DNA of 64,000 nucleotides from Massilia agilis. Its GTDB lineage: Bacteria; Pseudomonadota; Gammaproteobacteria; Burkholderiales; Burkholderiaceae_D. Positions 41,978 through 50,501 of the stretch are shown here, piece after piece. Each line of letters opens with the position of its first letter. Within the stretch, counting starts at the first letter, position 1. Under the pieces are notes generated by a model. The model saw nothing but the letters and a program-made list of their open reading frames with translations, did not search any database and was not told where the DNA came from. Location: assembly GCF_024756255.1 (NCBI RefSeq), contig NZ_JANUHB010000001.1, forward strand, positions 1,240,001 to 1,304,000, in the 5' to 3' direction. The translations under genes and the position numbers were made by a program.

Positions 41978-43459
41978 TCACTGAACCGGCTTGCTGCGCA
42001 CCAGCAGCAGGCCGAGGATCGGCGCCCTGAAATGCCAGGCGGCCGCAACAAATAGCACGGCTTTGGCGGCCAATGCGCCCGCCGCAGGCAGCGGCACGTA
42101 AGCAAAAATCAGCAACAGGACGGTGCATCCGGCCAGATACGCCAGGTGTTTTGCGATGGGCACGCGGAACAGCCCGACCTTGGCATTCGCCATCCAGACG
42201 CAAAGCAAGCTCATCAAGAGATAGGCCAGCACCGTCGTCAGGGCAGCGGACTTGTAGCCAAAGCGGGGCAACAACAGCAGGTTCAAGCCGAGCTTGGTCA
42301 CCGTTACCACTGAGGCAATGATCGACAGGAGATATGTCTTGTTGGCATACGCGATCAGCCGCGCCCAGAGCTGGAACACGACCAGGCACAGACCGCCCAA
42401 CGCGACAACGGGGATGAGGTCAAGCGCACTGGCATACTTGGCCGGAACCAGCCAGCCGAACAGCGTTTCTCCGAACAGCACCAGGAACACCGTGGCAAAC
42501 GCACCGAGCGCAAAAATGCCGTCGGATTCCCGTAACAGCCGCGGGTAGTTACGCTCATCAATGGCGGAGAAAAACGATGGCGTAAAGACGTTCAGCAGTG
42601 CCGTTACCAGCATGAGCGTCAGGACGCCGACGTTGTACGACAGACTGTACAAGCCGGTTGCTTCCTTGCCAAAGTAACGATCGATCATGACCCGGTCGAA
42701 TTGCGACAGCAGTGTGAGGCACAGCATGTACGGAATCAGGGGGATCGCATAATTGGCCATGTACTTCAGGTGCGAAAAATGGAAGACAAGGCGGGTGTCA
42801 TGGCGCAGGTGGTACAGGACGAACAGCATGAACCCTGCGCTGACCAGCGCATCGGCCCACAGCACGGCGCGGTACTTGTCCGTGTCGATCAGCACCAACA
42901 GCAGCATGCTCAAGGACAATGTCGAGACCGCCTTCGCGACGATGCACAGGACGAGCCGCTTGCTGTCCAGGCGATGGATGGCGACCTGGGTCAGGATCGA
43001 CTCGGCGATCGCCCCCATGACGACGACCAGCATCAATGCCACGACGCCGCGCGGCAATGCCATCCAGGCCGCGAATCTGTCGAGGTTCAGCAAGACGATC
43101 GCGCACAGCGTGGCATAGATCGCGCCGATGGCGATGTAGGTCGTGCCCAGGAAGCCAGCGAAATCGGCGGAGGCCGTGTAGACGTAACGGCCAATCCCCG
43201 TGTGCAGGTTGAGGGTCATGACGATGCCAAGAATCCACAGGTACGACGCCGACAGGTTCAGGATGCCGTAGTCGTACACAGACATCATGTGGCTGTACAG
43301 GAAGATCGACGCTACCGGAACCAGTTTGCTCGCGACGGCTACCCCGATGTGGTTGACCAGGTGCTGGAGCATCAGCATGCCCTTGCGCGCCGGCGTTGGC
43401 GCGCAAGGGCTCGGCTCTTGGCTCGGCAGGGCGCTGTTTTGTTCAGTTTGCATGGGCAT
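41978..43459 (-). CDS. wzx: Lipid-linked oligosaccharide flippase, Wzx type
   Basis: 493 residues with about fourteen hydrophobic segments after a polar N-terminus. The MATE/MVF fold is suggested by MLQHLVNHIGVAVASKLVP, then MMSVYDYGILNLSASYL, and in the second half FDRVMIDRYFGKEATGLYSLSYNVG, a typical Wzx pattern. It flips the undecaprenyl-linked repeat unit. It overlaps the SGNH gene by 17 bp; a later Met (28 or 30) is a possible start. wzy begins 13 bp after its stop. Confidence 0.9.
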   Translation of the reverse strand: MPMQTEQNSALPSQEPSPCAPTPARKGMLMLQHLVNHIGVAVASKLVPVASIFLYSHMMSVYDYGILNLSASYLWILGIVMTLNLHTGIGRYVYTASADFAGFLGTTYIAIGAIYATLCAIVLLNLDRFAAWMALPRGVVALMLVVVMGAIAESILTQVAIHRLDSKRLVLCIVAKAVSTLSLSMLLLVLIDTDKYRAVLWADALVSAGFMLFVLYHLRHDTRLVFHFSHLKYMANYAIPLIPYMLCLTLLSQFDRVMIDRYFGKEATGLYSLSYNVGVLTLMLVTALLNVFTPSFFSAIDERNYPRLLRESDGIFALGAFATVFLVLFGETLFGWLVPAKYASALDLIPVVALGGLCLVVFQLWARLIAYANKTYLLSIIASVVTVTKLGLNLLLLPRFGYKSAALTTVLAYLLMSLLCVWMANAKVGLFRVPIAKHLAYLAGCTVLLLIFAYVPLPAAGALAAKAVLFVAAAWHFRAPILGLLLVRSKPVQ

Positions 43460-44165
43460 TGTGGCGCAGCCGTGCCGGCTCGCCAGGAGACGCGCCTGGC
43501 GCTCTTCGGGCGGACAGGTACGCGCAAATCGTGTCCGCCAGGATGTCTGCCATGCGCGCGTGCCCGGCAGCGTTCAGGTGGTGGTGGTCGGTCATGATCA
43601 TGGTCGCCGGGTCCAGTCCAGCAGTATCGACAAAGCGGCCCGTCCGCAGCACTGCGTTGTAGGCGTCGCTGCTGCGCTGCATTCCCTCCAGCTTCGACTC
43701 GTACTCCGCCGACACGGGCAGGATGCCGATCCAGTACACCGGCGAGAACAGCTCTTCGAATCGATGCATGTAGTCGGCGAACACGGGCAACGGCGTGTAG
43801 GTCATCTGTCGTACACGTCGCATCATGGGCGCGTGTCGCTTGACAGCACGGGCCAGCAAACCGCCGATGACAGGCAGGCGCGAGATGACTTGCTGCTCGA
43901 CGACGGACAAGGCGCGGGGGGCGCAATCGACCACGCCCGCCTGGACGAACACCAGATCCGGCGCGATCGTTTTGTGGAAATACGCGCTGTGCTTGAACAA
44001 GTCCACGATCGTCGCCCCGCCGCGGCCCTGGTGGATAAAGTCGCAGTCCGGGAACCGGGTCTTCAGGCGCGCCAGATAAGTGTCGTCGTATCCCACGAAC
44101 TCGGGTTCCGCCCTGGGAAAACCCAGGGAGTCGGTAATGAACAGGATCTTCAAGCGTGGTGTCAT
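43443..44165 (-). CDS. SGNH/GDSL-type hydrolase
   Basis: 240 residues, no signal peptide. Block I reads ITDSLGFP with the nucleophile Ser; a Gly block is in HQGRGGATI. The usual Asn block is changed (VQAGVVDCAPR). The final block has DHHHLNAAGHARM, with Asp and His in the DxxH-like spacing of the family. It could remove or transfer an O-acyl group on the glycan precursor, or on a nonulosonic acid; the substrate is unknown. It sits between an oxidoreductase gene (34 bp) and wzx. Confidence 0.75.
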   Translation of the reverse strand: MTPRLKILFITDSLGFPRAEPEFVGYDDTYLARLKTRFPDCDFIHQGRGGATIVDLFKHSAYFHKTIAPDLVFVQAGVVDCAPRALSVVEQQVISRLPVIGGLLARAVKRHAPMMRRVRQMTYTPLPVFADYMHRFEELFSPVYWIGILPVSAEYESKLEGMQRSSDAYNAVLRTGRFVDTAGLDPATMIMTDHHHLNAAGHARMADILADTICAYLSARRAPGASPGEPARLRHNAHAN

Positions 44166-44199
44166 CGCGTGCCCGCAGCCGTCGTTGCGCCGTTACCTG

Positions 44200-45159
44200 T
44201 CACGCCTGCTGGTAGCCGGCAATACCGCAATACACGTCCCATACGGCGGCCTGCTCCTGGACCGAGCAGAATCCTTCGGTCGCGCCCTCCAGGAAGCGGC
44301 TTACCTGCACATACAGGCCCGGCTTGAACTGCTTGTCCAGCCGATCATCGATGGCAACCGGTTCGATCGCCACCGAGCCTTTACGCATGAGCTGCAGGGT
44401 CTCCATCGGACGGAAAATCAGGCGTGACTCGCCGGTCAGGACCTCCACGCCCCAACGCCCTGGAGCTGCCCAGTTCGCTTGGTACGAGAACAGCGCGCCG
44501 CGTTCGGTCCGGCCGGCGCCTGCAAACACTGCGGACGCCGGGTGCCAGTCGAGCGAGCCGGAGGTATAGCCATGCCACACTTGCGGCTGCCCGGCCAGGT
44601 AAAACGCGAGATCGATCACATGGGTGGAATTGCCAAGCAGCCAAGCCGGCTTCACGCCGGGTGCCTTGACCAGCGGCGCAATCACATGACCCCACTCGGT
44701 GAATTCGAAATGCATCGACTGCACGCCGCCCTGCTCTTCTATCAATTCAAGAGCGCGCAGCGTGGACGCGTAAAAACGGCGGTTATAGGCGATCAAAACC
44801 TGTGCGCCCGTTTCCCTCGATGCCGCATCGACTGCGAGGATTTCAGCCCGGGTCAAGGCGCCGGGCTTTTCCAGCAACACCCGGCGTACGCCACTGGCCA
44901 GCAGGCGGCAAGTGGTCTGGGCAAGCGCTTCGACCCCGACCGCGACGATCGCCAGTTCGGGGCAGGTGCCGCCGCGCTCGAGATAAGCATCCAGGCCGCC
45001 GGGGATCGCCGGGATCCCGGTTTTTTCCTCGAATGCCGCAGCCGATGCGTCGCTGCGGCCGACGACGACGATATCGCGGCCCAAGGCCGTGAGCACCTTG
45101 GCATAGTCGACCGCCATGGGACCGGCGCCGACCAGCAGGACTTGATTGGAATTGGACAT
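44200..45159 (-). CDS. Gfo/Idh/MocA-family oxidoreductase
   Basis: 319 residues from the ATG at 45159; a TTG three codons earlier is possible. The Rossmann fold has VLLVGAGPMAVDYAKVL, the family EKP motif in VRRVLLEKPGALT, and YNRRFY. The second half has NSTHVIDLAFYLAG with the likely catalytic His. It would use NAD(P) to oxidise or reduce a sugar or nucleotide sugar. It is the third such gene in 4.4 kb; the exact reaction cannot be assigned. Confidence 0.8.
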   Translation of the reverse strand: MSNSNQVLLVGAGPMAVDYAKVLTALGRDIVVVGRSDASAAAFEEKTGIPAIPGGLDAYLERGGTCPELAIVAVGVEALAQTTCRLLASGVRRVLLEKPGALTRAEILAVDAASRETGAQVLIAYNRRFYASTLRALELIEEQGGVQSMHFEFTEWGHVIAPLVKAPGVKPAWLLGNSTHVIDLAFYLAGQPQVWHGYTSGSLDWHPASAVFAGAGRTERGALFSYQANWAAPGRWGVEVLTGESRLIFRPMETLQLMRKGSVAIEPVAIDDRLDKQFKPGLYVQVSRFLEGATEGFCSVQEQAAVWDVYCGIAGYQQA

Positions 45160-45174
45160 GACTAACAAATAAAC

Positions 45175-46140
45175 TCAGGTCACTGGGAAAAAAGAGGGAT
45201 CGGTGCCATCGGCGGCGCTTGCGTGCGCGCCAAGGCATTGCAGCAGCGGCAAGTGGTAGGCGACCGAGTCGGCGAAGCTGGTGAGCCCGCATTCGCCGGT
45301 GGTCAGGATATCGGTCGCGATTGCCCCACCGAGCTGGCTAAGGAACGGGGTCCTGAACAGCTTTTCATGCCACGACTCGCCGTCGAACAGAAACGCCTTG
45401 CCGGCACCTTCGTCGACCACGCAGGCACGCTTTTCGGCACGGATGGTGGTGAGCAACCTGGCGCTGGAGTCGGCGAACGAGGTGATGTCGAACCTGGCCC
45501 TTCCGAGCATTCCCCGAAGCGTACCGGTGAACTCCTTGAAGTTGGCCCGCTTGCTGGGAATCAGGCCTTGGTCGAGGTCCCTGCCGTCCAGTTGTTCGGG
45601 AACGGCGCGGGCAAACTGTGCGAACAGGTCGATAAAATGGATGCTGTTGCAGCCCAGCCCCCAACCGCCGCCGGTGGTGGAGAAGGACAGCAGTCGCTCT
45701 TGTGCGAAGAAATCGCTTAAGTCGCGATAGACCGGGAACAGGCGACGTGGGCAATTGACCCAGGCGCGTGTGTTCGACGCTGAGAGCAAGTCCCGGGCCT
45801 GGGCGTATTCGCCGGCATGCTGGAACAGCACTTTTTCCAGCAGCAGCGCGGCGACGCTGCGGCCGTTCAGCAGCGAGCGCAACACCTGCAGCCGCACGTC
45901 CGCCGTGGTGGCGATGATCGCGTAGTCGAGGTGCGCCGGCAGCGCATTCATCTCCTGCGCGTAGTGCACAGCCGCGATCGTCGGGCTGCGCTCCAGTTCC
46001 TCGAACCGCTGCCGTGCAACCTCGAGCGAAGCCTGCACCGGGTCGATCACGGTGATGTCGCACGCTACAGGCAGCGTCGCCAGGGCCTGCAAGTGCCGGC
46101 TTCCTAATTGGCCGGCGCCAATAATCGCTAAATGCTTCAT
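45175..46140 (-). CDS. Gfo/Idh/MocA-like oxidoreductase, divergent
   Basis: 321 residues. N-terminal Rossmann motif IIGAGQLGSRHLQAL, then ALLLEKVLFQHAGEY, where the usual EKP is EKV, and NCPRRLFPVYRD in place of the N-R-R stretch. NSIHFIDLFAQFA is the second-half His region. The changed EKP suggests an altered active site. It is 24 bp after ptmA and 15 bp before a related gene, so the two may form a heteromer or act in series. The function is unknown; nonulosonic acid tailoring is a guess from context. Confidence 0.7.
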   Translation of the reverse strand: MKHLAIIGAGQLGSRHLQALATLPVACDITVIDPVQASLEVARQRFEELERSPTIAAVHYAQEMNALPAHLDYAIIATTADVRLQVLRSLLNGRSVAALLLEKVLFQHAGEYAQARDLLSASNTRAWVNCPRRLFPVYRDLSDFFAQERLLSFSTTGGGWGLGCNSIHFIDLFAQFARAVPEQLDGRDLDQGLIPSKRANFKEFTGTLRGMLGRARFDITSFADSSARLLTTIRAEKRACVVDEGAGKAFLFDGESWHEKLFRTPFLSQLGGAIATDILTTGECGLTSFADSVAYHLPLLQCLGAHASAADGTDPSFFPVT

Positions 46141-46164
46141 GGGTGTGCTTAAAAATGTCAGGTG

Positions 46165-46947
46165 TTAGAGCGAGAAGCCGTCGTCCACAGTGAGGTTCTG
46201 CCCGTTCATGTAGGCGGAAGCATCGGACAGCAGGAAGACCAACACGCCCATCAGGTCGCGCTTGTCGAGCATCCCCTTGCTCATGCAATGGCCCTTGTAC
46301 TTCTCGAGGAACGCGGCCGGTTGCCCGTCGAGGATTCCCCCCGGGCTGATCGCGTTGACCCGGATCCCGGTTCCTTTCAGGTATTTCGCCAGGTAGCGGG
46401 TAAGGTGCAGCACGCCCGACTTGATCACGGCGTACTCCACCGGCATGGTCATCGGCGTACCCTCGTAGACTTCGAAGCGTGGCGCAACGACTCCGTAAAT
46501 CGAGGACATATTGATGATGTTCCCGCCCCCCTGCTGGCGGAAGAAGCCTGCGAACTGCTGCGAGACCAGGAAATAGCCGCCCACATGCATGCCGACGTTG
46601 TCGCAGAAATCCTCGTAGGTCACATCCTCCAGCTTGCGCCCGTAATGGGCATTGCGCGGGTAAGCGTTGTTGACGACCGCATCGATCCGCCCGAACTTGT
46701 CGCACACGCTTGCGATGCAGGAGAGCACCGAAGTTTTGCTCGTGATGTCCAGCTCGACCGCCCAGGCGCGGCCTTCGTATGCCGCCGCAATCTCGCTGGC
46801 GGTGCGCTGCGCGTCTTCCAGCCGGCGATCCGCGACGATGGCGATACCGCCGCTTTGTGCAATCGCCGCGCAGAACTCGCGGCCGAGCAGCCCTGCACCA
46901 CCGGTCACCACCACCACTTTCTTTTTCAATGCCTCATTCATCTTCAT
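46165..46947 (-). CDS. ptmA: Short-chain dehydrogenase, PtmA-like
   Basis: 260 residues; classical SDR. Cofactor motif TGGAGLLGREF, NNAYPRN, Ser of IINMSSIYGVVAP, and YAVIKSG with the catalytic Tyr and Lys. The sequence style (NNAYPRNAHYGRKLEDV, SSIYGVVAPRFEVYEGTPM in part) matches the flagellin-modification protein PtmA of Campylobacter, which works with PtmF in the amino-sugar branch of the GDP-linked legionaminic acid pathway. Its start overlaps the legF stop by 4 bp. Confidence 0.85.
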   Translation of the reverse strand: MKMNEALKKKVVVVTGGAGLLGREFCAAIAQSGGIAIVADRRLEDAQRTASEIAAAYEGRAWAVELDITSKTSVLSCIASVCDKFGRIDAVVNNAYPRNAHYGRKLEDVTYEDFCDNVGMHVGGYFLVSQQFAGFFRQQGGGNIINMSSIYGVVAPRFEVYEGTPMTMPVEYAVIKSGVLHLTRYLAKYLKGTGIRVNAISPGGILDGQPAAFLEKYKGHCMSKGMLDKRDLMGVLVFLLSDASAYMNGQNLTVDDGFSL

Positions 46948-47645
46948 TCTCCAAGCTGGCGCTTCATCAGGAACTGGACGAACTCGAAATCGAGCTCCGA
47001 GTCGATATCGATCGAGCGCTCCTCCGGCATCACATACAGCCTGGTATCAGGGTTGAAAATCGTGTCGGTACCGAACAGCACCGGACGGCGCCACACGTAG
47101 ATCGACGCATTCATGTCGTAGCACGGCGGCGCATCCTGGCGGCGCGCGAACGCGACCGCCGGGCGCTTGGAAAGCGCCACGCTGCCGTCCTGCGCCACCT
47201 CCACCAGGTTGAAGTAGGGCGAACGCCGTGCCGGCATGGCGGTAATCACATTGCCGGCGCCACTGGCCTCGAGCAGTTCCACCGCATTGCGAATGTCCTC
47301 GGCGCTGCGCAGCGGCGACGTCGCGTCAAGGTCGACGTAGGTATCAAAACGCATGCCGAGCGCGCGCTCCGCGGCTTCGGCCGCGTGGCGGATCGCCGGC
47401 AGCTTTGCCGCCGTGTCTGTCGCCAGTTCGGCCGGGCGATCGATCAACAAATCGGCGCCGTGCTGCCTGGCTGCCTCGAGGATGCCGGCCGAGTCACTGC
47501 TTACCACGACCGCGTTGAACAAGCCGCTAGCCTTGGCCTGTTCGATGCTATAGGCGATCAGCGGCTTTCCATGCATCAGGCGCAGGTTCTTGCCGAGGAC
47601 GCCCTTGGAGCCCCCGCGGGCGCAAATCGTACAAATCCGGTTCAC
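46944..47645 (-). CDS. legF: CMP-nonulosonate (legionaminate) cytidylyltransferase
   Basis: 233 residues from a GTG at 47645 that overlaps the upstream stop (GTGA). N-terminal CTP-binding motif ICTICARGGSKGVLGKNLR; middle VDLDATSPLRSAEDI; C-terminal IDIDSELDFEFVQFLM. It activates a nine-carbon sialic-acid-like sugar as CMP-sugar. Assignment to legionaminate rather than neuraminate or pseudaminate rests on the legB/legC/legG/legI neighbours. Confidence 0.9.
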   Translation of the reverse strand: MNRICTICARGGSKGVLGKNLRLMHGKPLIAYSIEQAKASGLFNAVVVSSDSAGILEAARQHGADLLIDRPAELATDTAAKLPAIRHAAEAAERALGMRFDTYVDLDATSPLRSAEDIRNAVELLEASGAGNVITAMPARRSPYFNLVEVAQDGSVALSKRPAVAFARRQDAPPCYDMNASIYVWRRPVLFGTDTIFNPDTRLYVMPEERSIDIDSELDFEFVQFLMKRQLGE

Positions 47646-48553
47646 TTGTCTATCCACTTTCGGTGTTGAGCCGCCGCGCAGGCGGCATCGATCAATATCA
47701 CTGTGTCCAGGCCCTGCTCGAGGGAACACACCACGTCGGGCTGCCGGCCCATCACCGCGGCATGCATGGCGCGGTACGTCTCATTGCGCTCGACCGCGAT
47801 CGCTTCCACTTTGCCATCCACCGCGATGGTTCCATTGACCAGGTCCGCGCGCAGCGTATGCCGATCCGTATTGATCGTGATGACCCGCTGCGGCACCCTT
47901 TCCAGGTAATTCAGGTGCACCGACACCGAGCGGCAGCGCGGGGTAGTGATCAACAGCGAAAACACGTCGTCGCTGTCGATTTCGAGCGCGCTGAAGTGCC
48001 CTCCCATGGCGGTCACGCTGCACCAGCCGCCCAGCATCCAGGTGATGTAGTCGAGCTCATGGCTCAGGTCCCGCAGCACCCCCCCGCCGCGCTGCGCGCT
48101 GGCCGAATAGCAGTGCCGGTAGTCGGTGCCGGGACGCCAGTCGGGCAGATACTGGCCGACCTGGGCATGGACCGACACCACACGTTCACCCTCCAGCATG
48201 CTCTTGAGCCGCTTGAGCACTGGATGAAACCTCAGGTTATACGCGACGCCTGCAAAGCTGAAAGAATGCGCGGGCAGGCCGCTGGCGGCTGAAAACAAGG
48301 GCTTCTCGACCAGCACCACGCCCCGGTAATCCAGATCGGCCAGTTGTGCCAGCGTTGGTGCGTGCCCGGACGTCTCGTTGGCCACCACCACGTAGTCGGG
48401 CGCGTGCGCGCGCAACGCCGTCTCAAGGTCGGCGAACACGGGCCGTTCGGCTGCCGCACGCCGGCTGACCAACGCGACCTCCGTACCGAGCTCCTCGAGA
48501 AGAGCGGCATGCCGCGTCCCGATCGAGCCGTAACCAATCACCAGTGTGCGCAT
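47642..48553 (-). CDS. Gfo/Idh/MocA-family oxidoreductase, PtmF-like
   Basis: 303 residues. Rossmann motif VIGYGSIGTRHAALLEELG, the EKP motif in VVLVEKPLF, and GGGVLRDLSHELDYITWMLG with the catalytic-region His. It lies between ptmE (37 bp) and legF (4-bp overlap), which is the setting of PtmF in Campylobacter legionaminate loci. PtmF with PtmA is proposed there to supply glucosamine phosphate from fructose-6-phosphate. The PtmF label is by context. Confidence 0.78.
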   Translation of the reverse strand: MRTLVIGYGSIGTRHAALLEELGTEVALVSRRAAAERPVFADLETALRAHAPDYVVVANETSGHAPTLAQLADLDYRGVVLVEKPLFSAASGLPAHSFSFAGVAYNLRFHPVLKRLKSMLEGERVVSVHAQVGQYLPDWRPGTDYRHCYSASAQRGGGVLRDLSHELDYITWMLGGWCSVTAMGGHFSALEIDSDDVFSLLITTPRCRSVSVHLNYLERVPQRVITINTDRHTLRADLVNGTIAVDGKVEAIAVERNETYRAMHAAVMGRQPDVVCSLEQGLDTVILIDAACAAAQHRKWIDK

Positions 48554-48590
48554 CAGCGGCTACCCGGCCTGCGCGCCGATCCCGCGCCGT

Positions 48591-49640
48591 TCATTGGAAC
48601 ACCTCGAAAAAGTCGACGTTCGCGCGTTCATAGTCAGGCAGGTGGCCGATGTCGAGCCAGTAGCCGTTGACCGGGTGCGAATGAATCGCGAAGCGCTCCC
48701 GGATCAGCAAGTCGAACAGCGTGGGCATGTCGAAGAACTGATCGGACGGAACCATCTCGAGCACGCGCGGCGACAGCACGTAGGTGCCGGCGCTGACCAG
48801 GAAGTGCTGCACGGGCTTTTCCTCGATCGCGTCGACCAGGCCGTCGTTCGAGCGCACTACCCCGAACGGCACGCGCATCTCGAAGTTGCGCACCGCCATG
48901 GTCGCATCGGCGCCGCGTTCGACGTGACGGTCGAGCATGTGGCCATAATTTTCCTTTGTCAGCAGGTCGGCGTTGGTGACGAGGATCGGCGCGCTCGGGC
49001 GCTCGGGCAGCAGGCTCAGCGCGCCCGCAGTTCCGAGGCGCTGCTTTTCGTGGAGGTAGTCGATCTCGACCCCGAATTCGCTGCCATCGCCGAAGTGAGC
49101 AATGATTTGCTCAGCCTTGAAGTTGACGGCGAAGTAGAACTTGTGGAAGCCCTGGTCTGCGTAGTGGCGCACGATCGTCTCGAGCAGCGGGCGCGAGCCG
49201 ACCTTGAGCATGGGCTTGGGCGTGTCTCGCGTGAGCTCGGCAAGACGGCTTCCCAGGCCGCCGGCCATGATGACGACCCAGTTCTCGCGCTTCGGCGCGG
49301 TCAGGTAGTCAGCGACGGTGGTCAGCCCGGCCACGCGGCCGTCGGCATCAACCAGCGGGATCTGGTGCACGCCCAGTTGGCGCATCCGCGACAAGGCTTC
49401 CAGGCGATCCTCGCTGTCACGGACCGTGGTCGGGTTCACGTGCATTGCCGCGACCACCTTGTCCTCCAGCTTCAATCCCTTGAGCAGGCCACGTCGCACG
49501 TCGCCATCGCTCAGCGTACCCAGCAAGAAGCGGTCCCGATCGACGACGAGCGCCATCTGGCAACCGACCTGCTCGATCACTCGCAGCGCGTCGTGCAGGG
49601 TGGCGTCCGGCCCGACCAGGGCTTTTTCCCAATTCTTCAT
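48591..49640 (-). CDS. ptmE: CBS-domain sugar nucleotidyltransferase PtmE (GlcN-1-P guanylyltransferase)
   Basis: 349 residues. Two CBS domains occupy residues 1-115 (LGTLSDGDVRRGLLKG, HQIPLVDADGRVAGL). The nucleotidyltransferase domain follows, with the signature VIMAGGLGSRLAELTRDTPKPMLKVG, then TNADLLTKENYG. The CBS plus transferase layout is that of PtmE/LegX in the GDP-sugar route to legionaminic acid. GDP-GlcNAc would then feed legB. The CBS pair may sense an adenylate or nucleotide. Confidence 0.88.
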   Translation of the reverse strand: MKNWEKALVGPDATLHDALRVIEQVGCQMALVVDRDRFLLGTLSDGDVRRGLLKGLKLEDKVVAAMHVNPTTVRDSEDRLEALSRMRQLGVHQIPLVDADGRVAGLTTVADYLTAPKRENWVVIMAGGLGSRLAELTRDTPKPMLKVGSRPLLETIVRHYADQGFHKFYFAVNFKAEQIIAHFGDGSEFGVEIDYLHEKQRLGTAGALSLLPERPSAPILVTNADLLTKENYGHMLDRHVERGADATMAVRNFEMRVPFGVVRSNDGLVDAIEEKPVQHFLVSAGTYVLSPRVLEMVPSDQFFDMPTLFDLLIRERFAIHSHPVNGYWLDIGHLPDYERANVDFFEVFQ

Positions 49641-49663
49641 TTTTATTCAACTCCGTACAAATT

Positions 49664-49687
49664 CAGCCGCGCCTTCACGCGCGGCTG
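49664..49687. other. Perfect 9-bp hairpin in the gap between legH-like gene and ptmE
   Basis: CAGCCGCGC (49664-49672), a 6-nt loop and GCGCGGCTG (49679-49687) lie 23 bp upstream of the ptmE ATG on the minus strand. No T-run follows, so it is not a classic terminator. It may pause transcription, protect RNA ends or limit ptmE expression. The rest of the 210-bp gap (49641-49850) is GC-rich and shows no gene. Confidence 0.5.
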
Positions 49688-49850
49688 CGAACTCAAGCCG
49701 ATCTGTTGCGCCAGCCCTCGCGGGCGGCGGCTGTGGACCGCACAACTTCGAAATCTCCGCGACGCCGCGGTTACAGACAGCGGTCAAGTGGAGCCGCGAC
49801 AAGCCGGTCCGCAGGCGTCATCGCCAAAGGCGCCGCCGCAGGAGGCCGCA

Positions 49851-50501
49851 TCAGCGTCCGGGCCGCGCGCTCCCTTTCGCGCCCAGCACCAGCGCGCCCT
49901 CGTCAACATCGCTCACCACGAGTGCCCCGGCGCCGATCACCGCGCGCACGCCGATGCGCACGCCCTGGATGAGCGTCGCGCCAGCGCCGACAAATGCGTG
50001 GTCGCCCACATGCACGCCGCCGCACAGCACGGCGCCCGGCGCGATATGCACGTGGGCGCCGACCGCGCAGTCGTGATCGACACTGGCGCGTGTGTTCACC
50101 ACCGTGTTGGCGCCCAACCGCGCTCCTGGCTGGACGATCGCGCCTGCCATCACCTGCGCGCCTTCTTCCAGCACAACCCCAGGCGCCACCCATGCCATCG
50201 GGTGGACCAGCGGCGGGAAACCGAATCCCTTGGCCCGCGCGGCGGCGAAAACCTGCTCGCGCAGCGAGCTGCGCGGCAACTGGCCGACGCCGTTGACGAG
50301 GCTTACCGCGCCAGGGTCGAGCCGGTCCAGGGCGTCGTCGGCCCCCAGCACGGGAACGCCGAACCACTCGCGGATGCCGCCCGCGGCCAACGCCGGGTCG
50401 CACACGCCGGCAACCGGCAGTGCGGCAGCCTGCGCCAACGCCAGCAGGACTTTTCCATGTCCACCGCCGCCCAGCAGGACCAATGGCCTGACCCCGTTCA
50501 T
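49851..50501 (-). CDS. NeuD/PglD-family acetyltransferase (LegH candidate)
   Basis: 216 residues. The N-terminal Rossmann-like part starts LVLLGGGGHGKVLLALA, then a left-handed beta-helix of hexapeptide repeats (APGVVLEEGAQVMAGAIV, NTRASVDHDCAVGAHVHIAPGAVLCGG in part). NTRASVDHD carries the catalytic His of the PglD family. It would acetylate the 4-amino group made by LegC (LegH step) or O-acetylate the final sugar (NeuD role). The ATG overlaps the legI stop by 4 bp. Confidence 0.82.
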   Translation of the reverse strand: MNGVRPLVLLGGGGHGKVLLALAQAAALPVAGVCDPALAAGGIREWFGVPVLGADDALDRLDPGAVSLVNGVGQLPRSSLREQVFAAARAKGFGFPPLVHPMAWVAPGVVLEEGAQVMAGAIVQPGARLGANTVVNTRASVDHDCAVGAHVHIAPGAVLCGGVHVGDHAFVGAGATLIQGVRIGVRAVIGAGALVVSDVDEGALVLGAKGSARPGR

